A stretch of 64,000 nucleotides of DNA from Sipunculus nudus (GCA_026874595.1 CM049313.1:59291159-59355158), one strand, 5' to 3'; positions 25,440 through 38,110 are shown, numbered from the stretch's first letter. Numbers and translations are program-made. Notes: generated from the letters alone by a model not told the origin.

Positions 25440-25843
25440 TACAGCATCTTGGACATTTAGCAGTGCAGGCCAGACTGTCACAGCATCCGGATAGTAAGGC
25501 GGTACTTGGAAGGCAGCCGGGGAAATGATGGAGTTAGTCTTAGTGCCATTGATTACTGGGAAGAGAAGTGAATCCAGAAACAACGTGGCTCAAAATAGCT
25601 GCGGCCCCGAGCCAGTTGATGTGCCACTTTTTTCCTCAGCCTGGGCTTCTTTTCTCTCCAGAGAGCTGGCAGTCTGCTGGGCTTGCTGGACACTTCACAG
25701 AAATAGATCACCAGGTCATGCAGGTCATAGATGATCAGATATATTTGGCATGGTTAGATGGTCCCAGTGATTTCTCTGCCTCTTCTGTTTTTGGTGATAA
25801 AATTATGAAATTTCCTTCTCAATACAGTATTTATGTTAATTAA
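25440..25843 (+). other. GC-raised segment with overlapping short ORFs, unassigned
   Basis: This segment is clearly less AT-rich than its surroundings and is open in two + frames (25525-25734 and 25568-25843, 69 and 91 codons). A splice-acceptor-like tract (TTTTTTCCTCAG) ends at 25640. No protein family was recognised, and codon choice does not decide between the frames. It may be a lineage-specific exon, a UTR or an old repeat. Confidence 0.25.
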
Positions 25844-28800
25844 TTTTGGAATATGTAAGCTTATTGAAGTGGTTTAATTACAGATTTGACACTTGGAAAT
25901 ATTTCTTAGGTTTGAAATACGGGTAGTATAAAATTCAGTGATTGCCACCTTTCAGTGACTGTCCAGAATATATATATGTGTGATGATACTATTTAGATAA
26001 AATAAGCATATTATTTAACTAAGATTCTTTATGTATGGAATGCTGGATGCAGAATTGGGCATGTGGAATGCATGTTGAGGGAGGGATTTCATATGAACCT
26101 GTACAGTGGCATGCATGTTTTCTATGTGTCGCCCCTGGATACCATGTGGAATCTTCATGTAGCGATTCTTTTTGCCAGATATTCATTCCACATGTTGGAT
26201 CCACACATAAGGAATCTCACCTTATTTATTTAGTCAATAATGATTTTATCCCCATGATGCATTCCGCACAAATGGAATCTTAGCTGTACCCATTTTTGCG
26301 TTTAGACAGGTCCACATGACTTCAATGTAGGATGGGTTTTCCATGGTCCTAGAGCACTGGAAATTTGATATCAGGAGGTCAAAGGTCAAGATCAGATCTG
26401 AAGTTAACTTCAATTTGGTTTTAAATTGTTTAAATTCCTGTTGTGAAGGTTATCCAATAATGTCATGCTAGTCAGCTGAGTGTCACGTCCCATTGGTCAC
26501 TTGTTCTTTATTATTGTTCAGCTCAGCATTATGGACAGTGGGTCATTAATCAGCTGACCATCATGGACCATCAGAATGTCTCCTGCGGGTAAATCTTTCT
26601 CATCAAAAACAATTGTCAAGCCCACTATATTTCAAATTATTTGATGGGACATGCCAGCTGTTTCATGATTAACAGGTAAATAGTTTGTAAGTGCTGTATT
26701 ACAATTTGCTTTGAAGAAGACATGCTAAGACATGTAAGAATGCAATTCAGCTATTGCATCCTAAAAATCTCTCCAGGCTAGGGCGTGATCGAGTTTGTGA
26801 ACTGGAAGCTCTTTGGATCATAAATAAGATGAAAGAATACATAAATATTTAATGGCAGAATATTGAATTCTATGTCAGATTTAAAAAAAGAAAAATATTT
26901 AGGAATGGACATCATTGGAACCTATATATAGCATGATTTTATTGAAAAGTTACTTTGTTTCCAAGGGCAACATCATATTGACCATGTTTTAAATTAGATA
27001 GAAGTGAAGTATGTGATATTGCTTATTGCTGGATAAAAGAACCAGAGCTGCCATTTTCTCCTCTTAATATGTCGGTTATCATCTTGAGCCCAGATACATG
27101 TCTGATTGTACTTAAGTGCTACTATCTATTAAATGCCCTGACACTGTCTCTGTTAGGTATTGATACAATATTCATTTGACAAGTAAAATGAGTACTTTAT
27201 AGTCATTTGGGCCATTTCATTTGACATTTGAGAATCCTAAAATAGAGTATATGCTTCTTGTAAATTAGGATTCCCTTTTATGGAATTAACTTAGAGAAGA
27301 CTTGAGTACTTCTGTATACATGTATACCTGAATTTGTGTATATTTTTATAAATTCTGTGGTTGGATTTTTTTCAAAATAATTGCTTTTTTATGCTTTGAC
27401 ATCCAATTCCCCAATCCTAAAAAAAAATTGTTAGCACCTTGAAAATTGATAAATTTTGAAAGTAATATTCAGCTAGGTCATTAACATATTGAATTTTGGC
27501 TTTCAACAATGTTACATATACCCAGTTTGGCAAACTGTGGAATTTTTCAGAGACCTTTAGTATAAACAACTAATATGTGACATCCGGAACCTCCCGGGAA
27601 AAATGAGAATTCTGATTTTTCCAGGGAATAATGAAAATCCAGAGATAGTATGAAGGGATTCCCATTCTTTAAAAAAAAATGAGAATTCTCATTCTTCCTG
27701 GGACAAGTGAGAAATCAGTCTCTCGTGGGAGAGATTGGAATTCAGTTTTGAAATTCAGATCTTGGAAAAATGAGAATTCTCATTCTTCCTGGGAAGAATG
27801 GGAATTATTGATGCCAACTTAAATATTTTAATTTTTTTCTTACTTATTTCTCTTAACAGGAAGAAGCTTTGATCATCTTTCTTTCACATTAATTCTGAAA
27901 TGTTCAAGTGTTAACTGACATTTTGTCAGATGTGTTAGTCAATTTAACATAGATGTTTATCTTAACTATAAAGTGTATTGAAAACATTTTAAATTAACCT
28001 TGCTCATGGAATTCTCAGGTCAACCAGTTCAGATCCAAACTCAATTTGATTCCAATGTACATTGACATATATAAATGGTTATGGCCTATATATGTTAACC
28101 AGAGCAAAAATCTGGATTTATCAGTGTACTGTAATACCTGTGCTGACCAGATTGTGATTGGCTAAAGACCAGATCGAAGCACATTTAGATCAAAGTTGCA
28201 TCAGCCAGATTGAAAATTTATAGTTTGGTCTTAGTTTTGTATGATTAAGTACCATGTGGGCCTTTGGTTTAATTTATCAGTTATAAAAATTGTATGTACT
28301 GCAGTCATTAATGCCATTAAGACATTATTGTAGATCCCTAGAACATGCTAAAGAGTTGCTGGTCAGGGGACACTGCTCGGTGTGAGATTTATATGATGAG
28401 CAATGAGAGCAGTTGTCTTGTCCCAAGGCACTTTAAGAAAGCAGGGCAGAATTGAAGATAAAAAGTTGAACTGATATTGTTCATCTTGTTGTTCACATGA
28501 TGACTATTTGGGAACAAGCTGGGAAACCCCCCTTATGTAAACTCAGCACTTTCACCTACATAGGCTCCCCTCATATGAAGTGGTGATATACAGCTGAGAG
28601 ATCTTGTTTGATTTATGAAGGGAAAGTGGTTGTATGAGGATGAGAGGCCCATATGACCATCAAATGTGTGTTGGTTTGTACTGCTGTAACATATAAAAAC
28701 CCTGCTGGACCTTGGCCCAGAAAGCTGTAGATTTAATGGAGTGCTAACATGACCTTGGCCTAGTTCTTCTAACATTGCACCCATAGAAATAGGGAAGGTT

Positions 28801-29215
28801 TCCAGGTCACATTGTAACCAAGATAAATAATGGTTATCTCTTCAAAATGATGGCAACTGTCTGGGGATAACAATAGGATTACATCATTTAACCTAAGTTA
28901 GGAACACAATGAAAAAAAACATGAATTACTCTAGGATATAAAGGCTGCTTTAACAGCAATATGTATTACCATGTTTCTTGTAATGTACACTGAAGCAGAA
29001 ATTATCACAAGATTTTGTGTCAGTAAAACATTCTTGGTGTTATGCCAGAGTGGTAAGTGTGGTTCTTTTTTTCTATATACAAGATGCCTCAATGTTAAAA
29101 ATGAATTTAAACAGTATTAGATTCAAATAATGATATGATAAATTGAAATAATAGAAGGAGTTTAACCAGATCTTGTTACTTTCATATTTATGCCCCCCCC
29201 CCCCCCCCCACAGGG
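25844..29215. other. no recognised gene; mostly unique sequence
   Basis: This is intron- or intergenic-like DNA. It contains a stray nuclear-receptor DR1 site (26376-26388) next to a CAGCTGAGTGTCACGTCCC-like family-A/C 3' terminus near 26472. It also holds a cluster of GAGAATTCTC palindromes at about 27585-27800. The window 26030-26220 is open on both strands because of internal GTGGAAT/ATTCCAC inverted repeats. No coding function is supported. Confidence 0.5.
27585..27800. repeat. cluster of imperfect inverted repeats around GAATTC
   Basis: The palindromic core AATGAGAATTCTCATT occurs twice in near-perfect form (about 27678 and 27769). A further partial copy near 27604 and TTCCTGGGA / TCCCGGGAA-type flanks in both orientations accompany it. 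The block could fold into several alternative cruciforms. It is not related to any other repeat in the window. Confidence 0.6.
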
Positions 29216-29392
29216 GAGATGTGTTGTTTCAGTGGCATCATCAAGGTTACCTTGTGAATATGATAACTTTTGAATGGCTGCATATTTTTTTCCATAATGT
29301 GAAACACTCATTGTTCATCCCAAAATATCAGACATTTCAAAACCCCAGTGACCTTGACCTTCATCTTCAAGGTCAAATCTACTGAAATGTGA
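29216..29392. repeat. short fragment of a GGTCA-rich repeat
   Basis: It contains GTGACCTTGACCTTCATC followed by TTCAAGGTCAAAT, an inverted pair of AGGTCA half-sites. This resembles the interior of families C and G. A run of 17 C lies just upstream (about 29193-29209). The 70-codon open frame here is not convincing. Confidence 0.4.
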
Positions 29393-29559
29393 AAATTTTA
29401 ACACCTGTGTGTGTTACTGTTCTGTAAGAGCAAACAGAAATTACTGTGGTTATCTTTCTGTTCACAAGGGTTACAAAATTGAGATATAAACAAATGAGAA
29501 GTTATCGTGAAAAATAAAATATGTGAATAACATACCCCATCAACACAGGTGACCATTTT

Positions 29560-29940
29560 TTAGCTCAGCTGACTGTAAGTCAACTGAGGTAAAGGAATGG
29601 CGCTTTGTCCGTTGTCTGTCCGGCCGTCTGTTAGCAGGGCACAAATCGTAACTGCCGGTCCTAGAAACTTCTAAGTGAACATCCTAGGAGGTCAATAAAA
29701 AATCTCCTTTGAAACCTGAAATTAGGTCACTGTGACCTATATCCTCCGAGCTATGGGGCTTGAAAGTACCCCCCAGAAAAATAAAAAATATAATACAAAA
29801 CCTCCAATATCTTGATAATTAATGCATGGATTGTCATGAATCTTGCCTTGAATATTGACCATGACTAGTTTTGTCAGTTCCCGAAAAGTGGTGGCGCCAC
29901 CTGTATTTTTGTTATTTTAACGAATATTTTTCTATTTTTT
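29560..29940 (+). mobile_element. Helitron-like family B, copy B1 (5' part)
   Basis: The 5' hairpin TTAGCTCAG-C-TGAC / GTCA-A-CTGAGGTAA spans 29560-29591 and resembles that of family A, but the body is different ('gttagcagggcacaaatcgt', 'cctagaaacttctaagtgaa'). A weak GTCCG tract follows at about 29607-29632. The perfect palindrome GGTGGCGCCACC is at 29890-29901. The element is cut by the start of family H at about 29941. A diverged copy is at 45077-45425. Confidence 0.7.
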
Positions 29941-31657
29941 ATGCCCCCGCCGGGGCATATAGTTTTACCCATGTCCGTCATTCCGTCCTTCCGTCATTCC
30001 GTCATTCTGAAATCAAACAGTTGTAAGGACTTTTTTTTGCAATGCCTGCAGATATTGGCCTGATTTTTGGTGTGTGGGCAGATATAGACCAGTTACAGAT
30101 CGAGTTCATGTTTCCTCCCAGTTGACCTACTTTTGACCGTTTTACGGCTCCTAAACTTAGAAAATTTCATGAAAAATAGAAATGTTCATGACAAATACAC
30201 ATGTACAGACTTTTTTTCGCAATGCTTGCAGATATTGGCCTGATTTTTGGTGTGTTGGCAGATAATGACCAGTTACAGATCAAGTTTGCGTTTCGTCCCA
30301 GTTTACCTATTTTGACCGTTTTACGGCTCCTAAACTTAGAAAATTTCATGAAAAATATAAATGTTCATGACAAATACACATGTACGGATTTTTTTTCGCA
30401 ATGCCTGCAGATATTGGCCTGATTTTTGGTGTGTGGGCAGATAATGACCAGTTACAGATCGAATTCGCGTTTTGTCCCCGTTGACCTACTTTTGAACGTT
30501 TTACGCCTCCTTAACTTAGAAAATTTCATGAAAAATAGAAATTTTCATGTCAAATACACATGTACAGACTTTTTTTTTCGCAATGCCTGCAGATATTGGC
30601 CTGATTTTTGGTGTTTGGGCAGATATAGACCAGGTACAGATTGAGTTCGCGTTTCAACCCGGTTGACCTACTTTTGACCGTTTTACGGCTCCTGATCATA
30701 GAAAATTTCATTAAAAATATGAACTTTCATGACAAATACACATGTACGGACTTCTTTTCGCAATGCCTGCAGACATTGGCCTGATTTTTGGTGTGTGGGC
30801 AGATATTGACCAGTTACAGATCAAGTTCAAGTTTCATCCCAGTTGACCTACTTTTGACCGTTTTACGGCTCCTGAACATAGAAAATTTCATGAAAAATAT
30901 AAATTTTCATGACAAATACACATGTACAGACTTTTTTCGCATTACCTGCAGATATTGGCCTGAGTTTTGGTGTGTGGCCAGATAATGACCAGTTACAGAC
31001 CGAGTGCACGTTTTGTCCCAGTTGACCTATTTTTGACCGTTTGACGGTGCTCTAACATAGAAATTTCATAAAAAAGTGCACATGTACGAACTTTATTTCG
31101 CAGTGCCTGCAGATACGGGCCTGATTTTTGGTGTGTAGGCAGATAATGACCAGTTACAGATTGAGTTCTTGTTTTGTCCCAGTTAACCTACTTTTGACCA
31201 TTTGACTGCTCCTGAACATAGAAAATTTCATGAAAAATAGAAATTTTCATAACAAATGCATATGTACCGACTTTTTCTCCTCAATGCCTGCAGATACCAC
31301 CCTGATTTTTTATGTGTGGGCAGATAATGACCAGTTACAGATCGAGTTTGCGTTTCGTCCCGCTTGACCTACTTTTGATTGTTTTACGGCTCCTAAACAT
31401 AGAAAATTTCATGAAAGACAGAAATTTTTATGGAAAATGCACATGTTTGGATTTTTTTTCACAATGCCTGCAGATACTGGCCTGATTTTTGGTGTGTTGC
31501 TCGATAATGACCCGTTACAGATCCAGTTTGCATTTTGCCCTTGTTGACCTACTTTTGACCATACAACACCTCCTGAACTTAAAAAATTTTTCAAAATTTA
31601 ACAAATGTTTCTAATTTGCCCCAGGCAGGGGCATTCGTGTCGTTCCAACACATCTAG
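29941..31657 (+). mobile_element. Helitron/Helentron-like family H with nine-unit tandem array
   Basis: The 5' hairpin is ATGCCCC (29941-29947) against GGGGCAT (29952-29958), followed by a GTCATTCCGTCC tract at about 29976-30010. Nine units of about 178-183 bases then occur between about 30030 and 31600, each with AATGCCTGCAGATATTGGCC, TGACCAGTTACAGATC and GTTGACCTACTTTTGACCG. The 3' side has the inverted partner GGGGCAT (31628-31634), a GTGTCG/CAACAC hairpin (one mismatch) and CTAG at 31654-31657 followed by T. Open frames over the array repeat because the units repeat, and none is a gene. Confidence 0.85.
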
Positions 31658-31658
31658 T

Positions 31659-32529
31659 TTACTATAAAATGACAACAATCATGTCAGTTTTCAGCTGTAA
31701 TTACATCTATTGTCCCAAAACCTGGTGTATTTATTGATCACAAGTGGATGCCATATAGTAATCACCCTGTCTGTCTGTCTGTTCGTCTGTCTGCCTGTCC
31801 ATCCGTCCATCCACACAAATTTGTTTCAAGATGATAACTCCAGGTTGTATTGACACATGGATTTTTAACTTGACTTACGTATGGCCCACCACTTAGCAAG
31901 AACCTATATGATTTTGGGGTCATGAGGTCAAAGGTCAAAGTCACAGGACTAACTTATTTAAAAAGATTATGGCTGCATTTAAGCCAAGCTTTTCATCCCA
32001 AACTTTCCATTATGCGCATTTAGCTGGCTTGCCAGTATGGGGAGAGCATAAATGAATTTGGGGTCACATGGTCAAAGGTCAAGGTCACAGGGGCCATCTG
32101 TTCACAAATTTGTTTCCAGATGATAACTCCAGTTTAGTTTGAAATATTGGTTTCAAACTTGACTTATATATGGCCCAACACTTCAGTAAGAACTGTTGAT
32201 TCTGGGGTCATGAGATCAAAGGTCAATGTCACAGGACCCACCACTTTAGAAAGATAGTGGATGTATTTAAAGCCAAACTTTTCATCTTAATCCTTCCATC
32301 ATCAATATGTGGTGCACATGCCAATAGGGGAAGTTTTCTTTTGATTTTGGGGTCACAAGGTTAAAGTCACATGGCCCATCCATTTACAAATTAGTTTATG
32401 GATGATAACTCCAGTTTGGGTAGACAGGTTGGCTTCAAACTGATCACAGGACCAATATTTTGGAAAACCTCATAAACATATATCCTTATAGACAAATGCA
32501 GCTGAGCGTCGAGACCCATGGGTCTCTAG
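31659..32529 (+). mobile_element. Helitron-like family C, copy C1
   Basis: It starts TTACTATAAAATGACA with a TGACA/TGTCA stem and has a (GTCT/GTCC)n tract at about 31768-31812. The body repeats 'gataactccag', 'cttgacttayrtatggccc', 'ggggtcatgaggtcaaagg' and 'cagccaagcttttcatccca'-type blocks in three imperfect units. It ends GCTGAGCGTC, then the perfect palindrome GAGACCCATGGGTCTC (32511-32526), overlapping CTAG at 32526-32529 and followed by T. It begins immediately after family H, so the two are end to end. A perfect DR1 site (AGGTCAAAGGTCA) lies at 31925-31937. Confidence 0.75.
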
Positions 32530-33600
32530 TTTATACTATAGCCTCATTGGAATCACATGTACGTTCACTGGGCCTGTTGGGTCTCAAGGGCTAACGATTG
32601 ATATTATGTATTATTCATTTTATAGATATTCCCTAAGAACCTTGTCATATTGTTTAGATTTTTTTGCATATTAAATTTTCATACAATATAATGAATATAC
32701 TCTGTATAGATCAATATATTTTTCTGATTGCAAAAATGGAACCCTCATGAAACACTTAAAAAGTGAAAATCGTGAAAAATTAACAGAGGAATATAAAGCA
32801 AACATATGTTTAGGTGTAGGGGACATAGGTACTGGGTAGCACAGGATTAATTCTATGGCAGAAAAGCTGTACACCTAAGTCCTTTTGTAGACATCTTCAT
32901 ATATTCCTGCAGTTTATTTACAAGTAGTGTCTCATTTTATTTTCAGTCTGATTACAGGCTGTGTTGATCAAGGCAAGAAACCAAAATGTGGCAAAGATTA
33001 ATGATTATTGATATTGGTTTTCTGAGCTCATCTCTATAATGATTTGTCTAACTAGTATTTTGTCTTACATCCAGGTTTCTCCTTTGGTTCCAGGTATTTG
33101 TATGATTGTTTATTTTTTTATTTCTTCATCTTGTTGTCTGGCCTTATATTTTTTCAGCGATTGTGTGTTATCTTCCAACCAGTTATGACCTGATCAGGTG
33201 CTATGTCACTGTCTGCCCTTTTACTTGAAAGTTATATCAGATACAAAACATGTTTATTACATGGGACAAAGATGTAACAGTATCTTCAGCTTCTTAAAGA
33301 TTTCATCAGCTGAGGCCTGCTGAAATGAAATGTCAAAATTTAAAATCTGAGGAAAGTATATGCATCTCATGAAAGGCCAATTCAGTTTTATGTATTTGTG
33401 TTCAAAACATGTTGAAATCAGAGAGAAACTTTACAAATCTATACCAAGCTGTGGATCCAAATTTTTAGGATCATCTCCTAAAATTCAGTTTATATACTTG
33501 CTTCATATAGCCTCGGTCACAACCGGCTGCAGTCACGTAAAATGCAATGTACCGTGCAGTTTTCGGGACAGCAGGAATACTTAAGCCTTGGTCACAACCT
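32530..33600. other. no recognisable gene
   Basis: AT-rich unique sequence with short open frames (for example 33360-33584) that have no recognisable domain. Confidence 0.55.
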
Positions 33601-33795
33601 GCTGGGGGCACCACACACTGTAGATCACCGTTTGGTATTTGAAACCCCAAGAATACTTATGTAGCCAGCGTGTGGGAAAGGTGAGGTGTCTTCTTCATTC
33701 TCATGGCCTATGTACGGTAAGGAACATTCTGTGCCTTACTTGACCCATGCCTCTGTGATATCGGGAAACACCTAGTCGTTTGTCTACTACCCGTA
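33600..33795 (+). repeat. family E-like 3' end remnant
   Basis: The last 40 bases (CCTAGTCGTTTGTCTACTAC then CCGTATTCTGG) match the 3' hairpin and terminus of family E at 19754-19785, with CTAG changed to CTGG and one stem base changed. Upstream, a CTCGGTCACAACC / CTTGGTCACAACC pair (about 33513 and 33588) suggests an internal duplication. The rest of the family-E body is absent, so this is either a solo end or a related family. Confidence 0.55.
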
Positions 33796-34427
33796 TTCTG
33801 GTAGTACATGATACCATAATAAAAAGATTCATTCATTTATTTATTTGGCAAGCTGTATATTGAGATTGATATGATACTATTTAGAAATTTTGAAGTGATA
33901 TAAGGGCACGTTGGTGAGATGTATTCTGTTATCAAAACATCATTGCACCATGTCCATATGGTGTACCAGATACAGATAAATTTTCTAGCTGTCATCCTTA
34001 GTTCCTGGATCTGGTGTAGTCACACATTTATTAAAGTGCAGAGAGTGTTCATGGCTTTTCACATGCATGTGAGGATTATAAAGTTCTGTTTGAGCTTGTA
34101 ACACAATATTTACCTGATAGAATCTTACTTTAAACTTAGAACATCAACCATCACCTGATGTCAAAATGAGTTATTTAAACATGCCCACTTCTGAAGGAGA
34201 AATTCTGTGTCTGAAATAACAAATCAGGCAAAATTTACAAAAAGTTGTATTGGATTAATGTTGAAATGCTCATATGTATGTTTGAGAATGCTTGATTGCG
34301 AAGTCTCACTTGTGAAGTGAAATAGCTATAGGAAGTCATCTGTGTTATTACATAACCTTTAAATGACAGGACAGTCCAAGTAGTATAATTAAAGGTGAAC
34401 ACTGTCTAATTTAAAATCATCATTTTA
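33796..34427. other. no recognisable gene
   Basis: AT-rich unique sequence. The 60-codon open frame at 33919-34101 has no recognisable domain. Confidence 0.55.
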
Positions 34428-37371
34428 GGCCAAAATAAAAAAAAGGTATGGTTCTCAGGCACTTTTTATCAGAAATCAATGCGGGCGGGCGCTTTTTTTA
34501 TTTTAAATTTTTTGGTATGTTTCGATAAAAATGTCAAATGATAAAGGAAAAGCATGAAAATAACAGTTTTATTTTGCTAAATAAGTACAAGCACTACAAA
34601 ACAAAGGAAATTGTATGGTTTTTAGCTCAGCTGACTATAAGTCATCTGAGCTATAGTCGTGGTCCATTGTCCGTCGTCCGTCCGTCTGTCCGTCCGTCCG
34701 TCGATGTGGCACGTTTTGAAACCGTAAGACCTAGGAATCCAAAATTCAGCATAATGTTAGATGTCCCCAAGATCTCCTACCAAGCCGAAAACTGGGTCTT
34801 TGCAACTCCATTCCTTTGAGAAATTAAGGAAAAACCTCAATTTTTTATTAAAAACCTATTTTCACACTTCAGGACTGCCTAATATCAAAACCACTCATCT
34901 GTTTTTCCTCATATTTCCTATAAATAATCCTCTTTATAATTCCTATGTACATGCCAGAAATTAGGTCTGTATTATATAATTTAAAAAAGTTATGGGCCCA
35001 AACATAATGCATTTTGTAAATAATCAGGAAAGAAATTTTATCACTTAACACAAAACTTGTTAAAGCTAAGCACTTTTTTTCCAGTAATATTACTTTTATT
35101 AATCAAAATTAAATTGTATACCAAAAATTAGATCAAAATCTTTTAAATTTTTTAAAATATTAGCAAAAATAAAAAATTGGTACCTTAAATTTTGCCCAAC
35201 TTTGACCATGGCACGTTTTTTTGCTGTAACTGCTGTGGATTTAATTTTCACAGCATGTTTTTGTTAGCATTTCAACTGTTAACACCAAAAATTTGAAACC
35301 AGTTGTTCAAAAACTGTAGATTTTATTCAAGTTTTCAAGCACCATGTCACATATTGCTAGTGTTATGCAGTTTGCTAGAGCTCAGCTCCCGAGCTTCAGC
35401 TCTAAGTTCCTTAAATTTGGCATACAGTTAGATTTCTCCAAAATCCCCTACCATGCCAAGAATTTGGTCACTAGGACTTAATTCCTTCGAGATATCAATG
35501 AAAAACTTCATTTTTCCATTAAAAACCCATTGTTACACTTTAAGACTGCCTAATATCAAAACCACTGATCTGACTTTGATCATGTATAATATACATATTT
35601 TTCTATACATTCGCTATGCACATGCCAGAAATGATGTCAGTATTGTGTATTTTTTTTAAGTTATGGGCCCAAACATAATGCACTTTGTAAAAAATCAAGA
35701 AATATATTTACTCCCTTAACAAGGGCATTGCTGAAGCTAGAGATTTTATTGTCAGGGATGTAACATTATTTAATCAAGATTCAATTGAATACCCAAAATT
35801 AGTTCTGAATTTTTCAAATTTTATAAGTTATTAGTATAAATATAAAATTAGTACCTTAAATTTTGCCCAACTGTGACCATGGCACGTTTGTTTCCTGAGA
35901 GCACTTTTGATATAATTTTCATATCATGCACACATAAGGATTTCAGCTTTTTAGTTTAGAAAGCTGAAAGAAATTGGCCAAATATTGTAGCTTTTATTAA
36001 TGTTTTTTATGAGACCCTGTCAGACTTTGGCTCTCTCCAGCCCCTCTTGAGTCACCTGTATGTTGACCTTGTTGACCTTTCATCAAATTATGCACGCTTG
36101 AGGCGAGAATCCAGGCAGCTTATGGCCAGCCACAGTTGATCCAGGTGTCCAACCCAACTCATCTAGTAGTTTTAACCAACAACATAACAATAAACAATAA
36201 ATTAATAAATTTTTCTTGGTTTTTATTAACAAATTAAAGAAAAATAGAAAAGGAATTTGTTATTTTATAATAACAGGAAATTAACTTGCAGTTACTGATG
36301 ATTTAAGAATCTTGTATTGATGGGTAGAATGTCACATATTCCAAATAACACCATGCAGTCACCTATGGCATTTTTCAGTTCATTTTTAATGATAAAGAAG
36401 TAAATCATATTATTCATTACTAATCATTAGGGATTATATGAAGGAAATTAATGATAGACAAAGATGCAGTTGATAATATTAATCTAGATTCCTACTGTGT
36501 CTAGTGTGTACATTGATGTGAAATTAGTCCAAAATGAATTTTTTACAGTTATTTTTTTAATATAAATAAAAGCCATAAAACCAGGTACTTATGATCATTA
36601 TTTAAATGTGTGAATTTTGTATATTCTGAATTCTCAAAATCATTGTTTGGTGAAAACTGAATAAATACCAGACATGGTGCAAATACTTTGTAATTGTATT
36701 TAAATACGAATATGATTATGTACTCCATTATAAAATTTCTTGCATAAAGAATGGGAATTCAGGTAAAAATGAAAGTATATGAATACTCGTGCAAATACTT
36801 TCAAAATGTATTCATGAATGCATTCATGAATATATTCTTTAATATTATTTTAATAATCATATCAGTTATATTTCATTTTAAAAAATCATGATTCTCTTAT
36901 TATTTTTAATAAAAATTATATTTGGGACAATATTTGTAATTTTTTTAAAAATAGTTAAACTCTTATATTATATGTTCTGCTTATAAGTTATATGGCCAAG
37001 TCAAAATCTGTGTGACAATAGCACTCCATTTGTTAATAAAATAAATGAAATCAATCCTCTTCCCTGCATGTCTCCAAAGATCCTATCAAAATCATACATA
37101 AGCTAAACACCCACAACTCATAATACAGCTTATATTTATTACCACACAAAACCAGCATGTGCCTCATTTCTAAAAAAATATTTTTTTATCATATATTACA
37201 GCTGAGCGTCGTGACCCATAGGTCCCTTGTATCTTCTTGGAAGAAATGTCGGAGCGGCAGCAGCTCAAAATTGGAAAGTTTTTATTGAAAATCAAAATAA
37301 AAATGTTTGATGCGGGGGTTTAAAATTGATGCGGGCGGTGCCTGAGAACCATACCTTTAATTTTTTTGGCC
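34428..37371. mobile_element. TIR element with TTA target duplication, split by a family-A copy
   Basis: The left end reads GGCCAAAATAAAA and then GGTATGGTTCTCAGGCAC. The right end, on the other strand, reads GGCCAAAAAAATTAAA and then the same GGTATGGTTCTCAGGCAC. Subterminal GCGGGCG/CGCCCGC blocks continue the match. The bases outside are TTA on both sides (34425-34427 and 37372-37374), a 3-bp duplication as in PIF/Harbinger elements. The original element was about 330 bases: 34428-34619 plus 37233-37371. The remainder is the inserted family-A copy. A related uninterrupted copy in the opposite orientation lies at about 44800-45010. Confidence 0.75.
34620..37232 (+). mobile_element. Helitron/Helentron-like family A, copy A3 (complete, nested)
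   Basis: The 5' hairpin is TAGCTCAG (34623-34630) against CTGAGCTA (34646-34653), followed by a (GTCC)n tract at about 34670-34702. The body is closely similar to A2 (4205-5600), including the repeated 'gccaaacttaaggtac'-type and TTTGACCATGGCACG blocks. The 3' end at 37199-37230 is CAGCTGAGCGTCGTGACCC with the subterminal inverted partner of the 5' hairpin. It lies inside the TIR element 34428-37371, which fixes the order of insertion. The 67-codon frame at 34761-34964 is the same artefact as in A1 and A2. Confidence 0.8.
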
Positions 37372-37659
37372 TTAGTTACCTTATCATTCCTTCCAGTGCA
37401 GTTCAGCAGTAAAAATATAGAATGTGTTCATTGGTTAAAATTTTACCACTGGGGTTCAACAACTGCAGATGTCTTGTTTTCAGTCAGTTATAAGTTCACA
37501 GGTTCTCAATAACTGAAAGATGGTGGTCCAGTTGGCTGAGTGCCCATTTGTATCAGATAAAAGGTTATTTGGTGCATTTTTGGCACAGCTTTCAGTTAAG
37601 AGGTGCTTAAACTTTTGCGGCCTAAGATGTCTGCTGTTTTATTATGGTATAATTCTCTT

Positions 37660-38110
37660 CCAACTGTCTGTTAACTTTTAGTCTTGCTGGGAAACCTACC
37701 AGGGTTTAACGGATTTTCATGAAATTCAGTATAACTCCTTACCAATAGATTATATTGAGTTCTATTCTTGACAAAATCCAGACATATTTAATTAGGTCAG
37801 ATAAGCAATAACTTATCAGAAAATCGAGAAATATGACAGACTTTGGTAAAATTCAACAAATATTAACCAATATAATGTCTTGCTTTTGTTTAGTTCTTGG
37901 CAAAATCCAAGCATATTTAATTAGGTCATAGGCCACCAGCCTTTGTTGCCACTGTGATGACTCCCCATAAATTTGATATAATTTCATGAAACTCGCTATA
38001 AATATTTACCAATATTGTCTCCCACCTGAATTCTTTTTCTTCTCAATTCTTGACAGAATTTGCACATTTAACACGGTTAGAGGTCACATGACATACAACA
38101 TGCATATAAC
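37660..38110 (+). repeat. internal tandem fragment of a Helitron-like repeat (family K)
   Basis: Imperfect units share CTTGMCAAAATCCARRCATA and TTTAATTAGGTCA (about 37768, 37900 and a diverged copy near 38052) and 'accaatata' blocks. Unit length is about 130-150 bases. Neither terminal hairpin is present. I place it with the Helitron-like repeats by style only. Confidence 0.4.
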
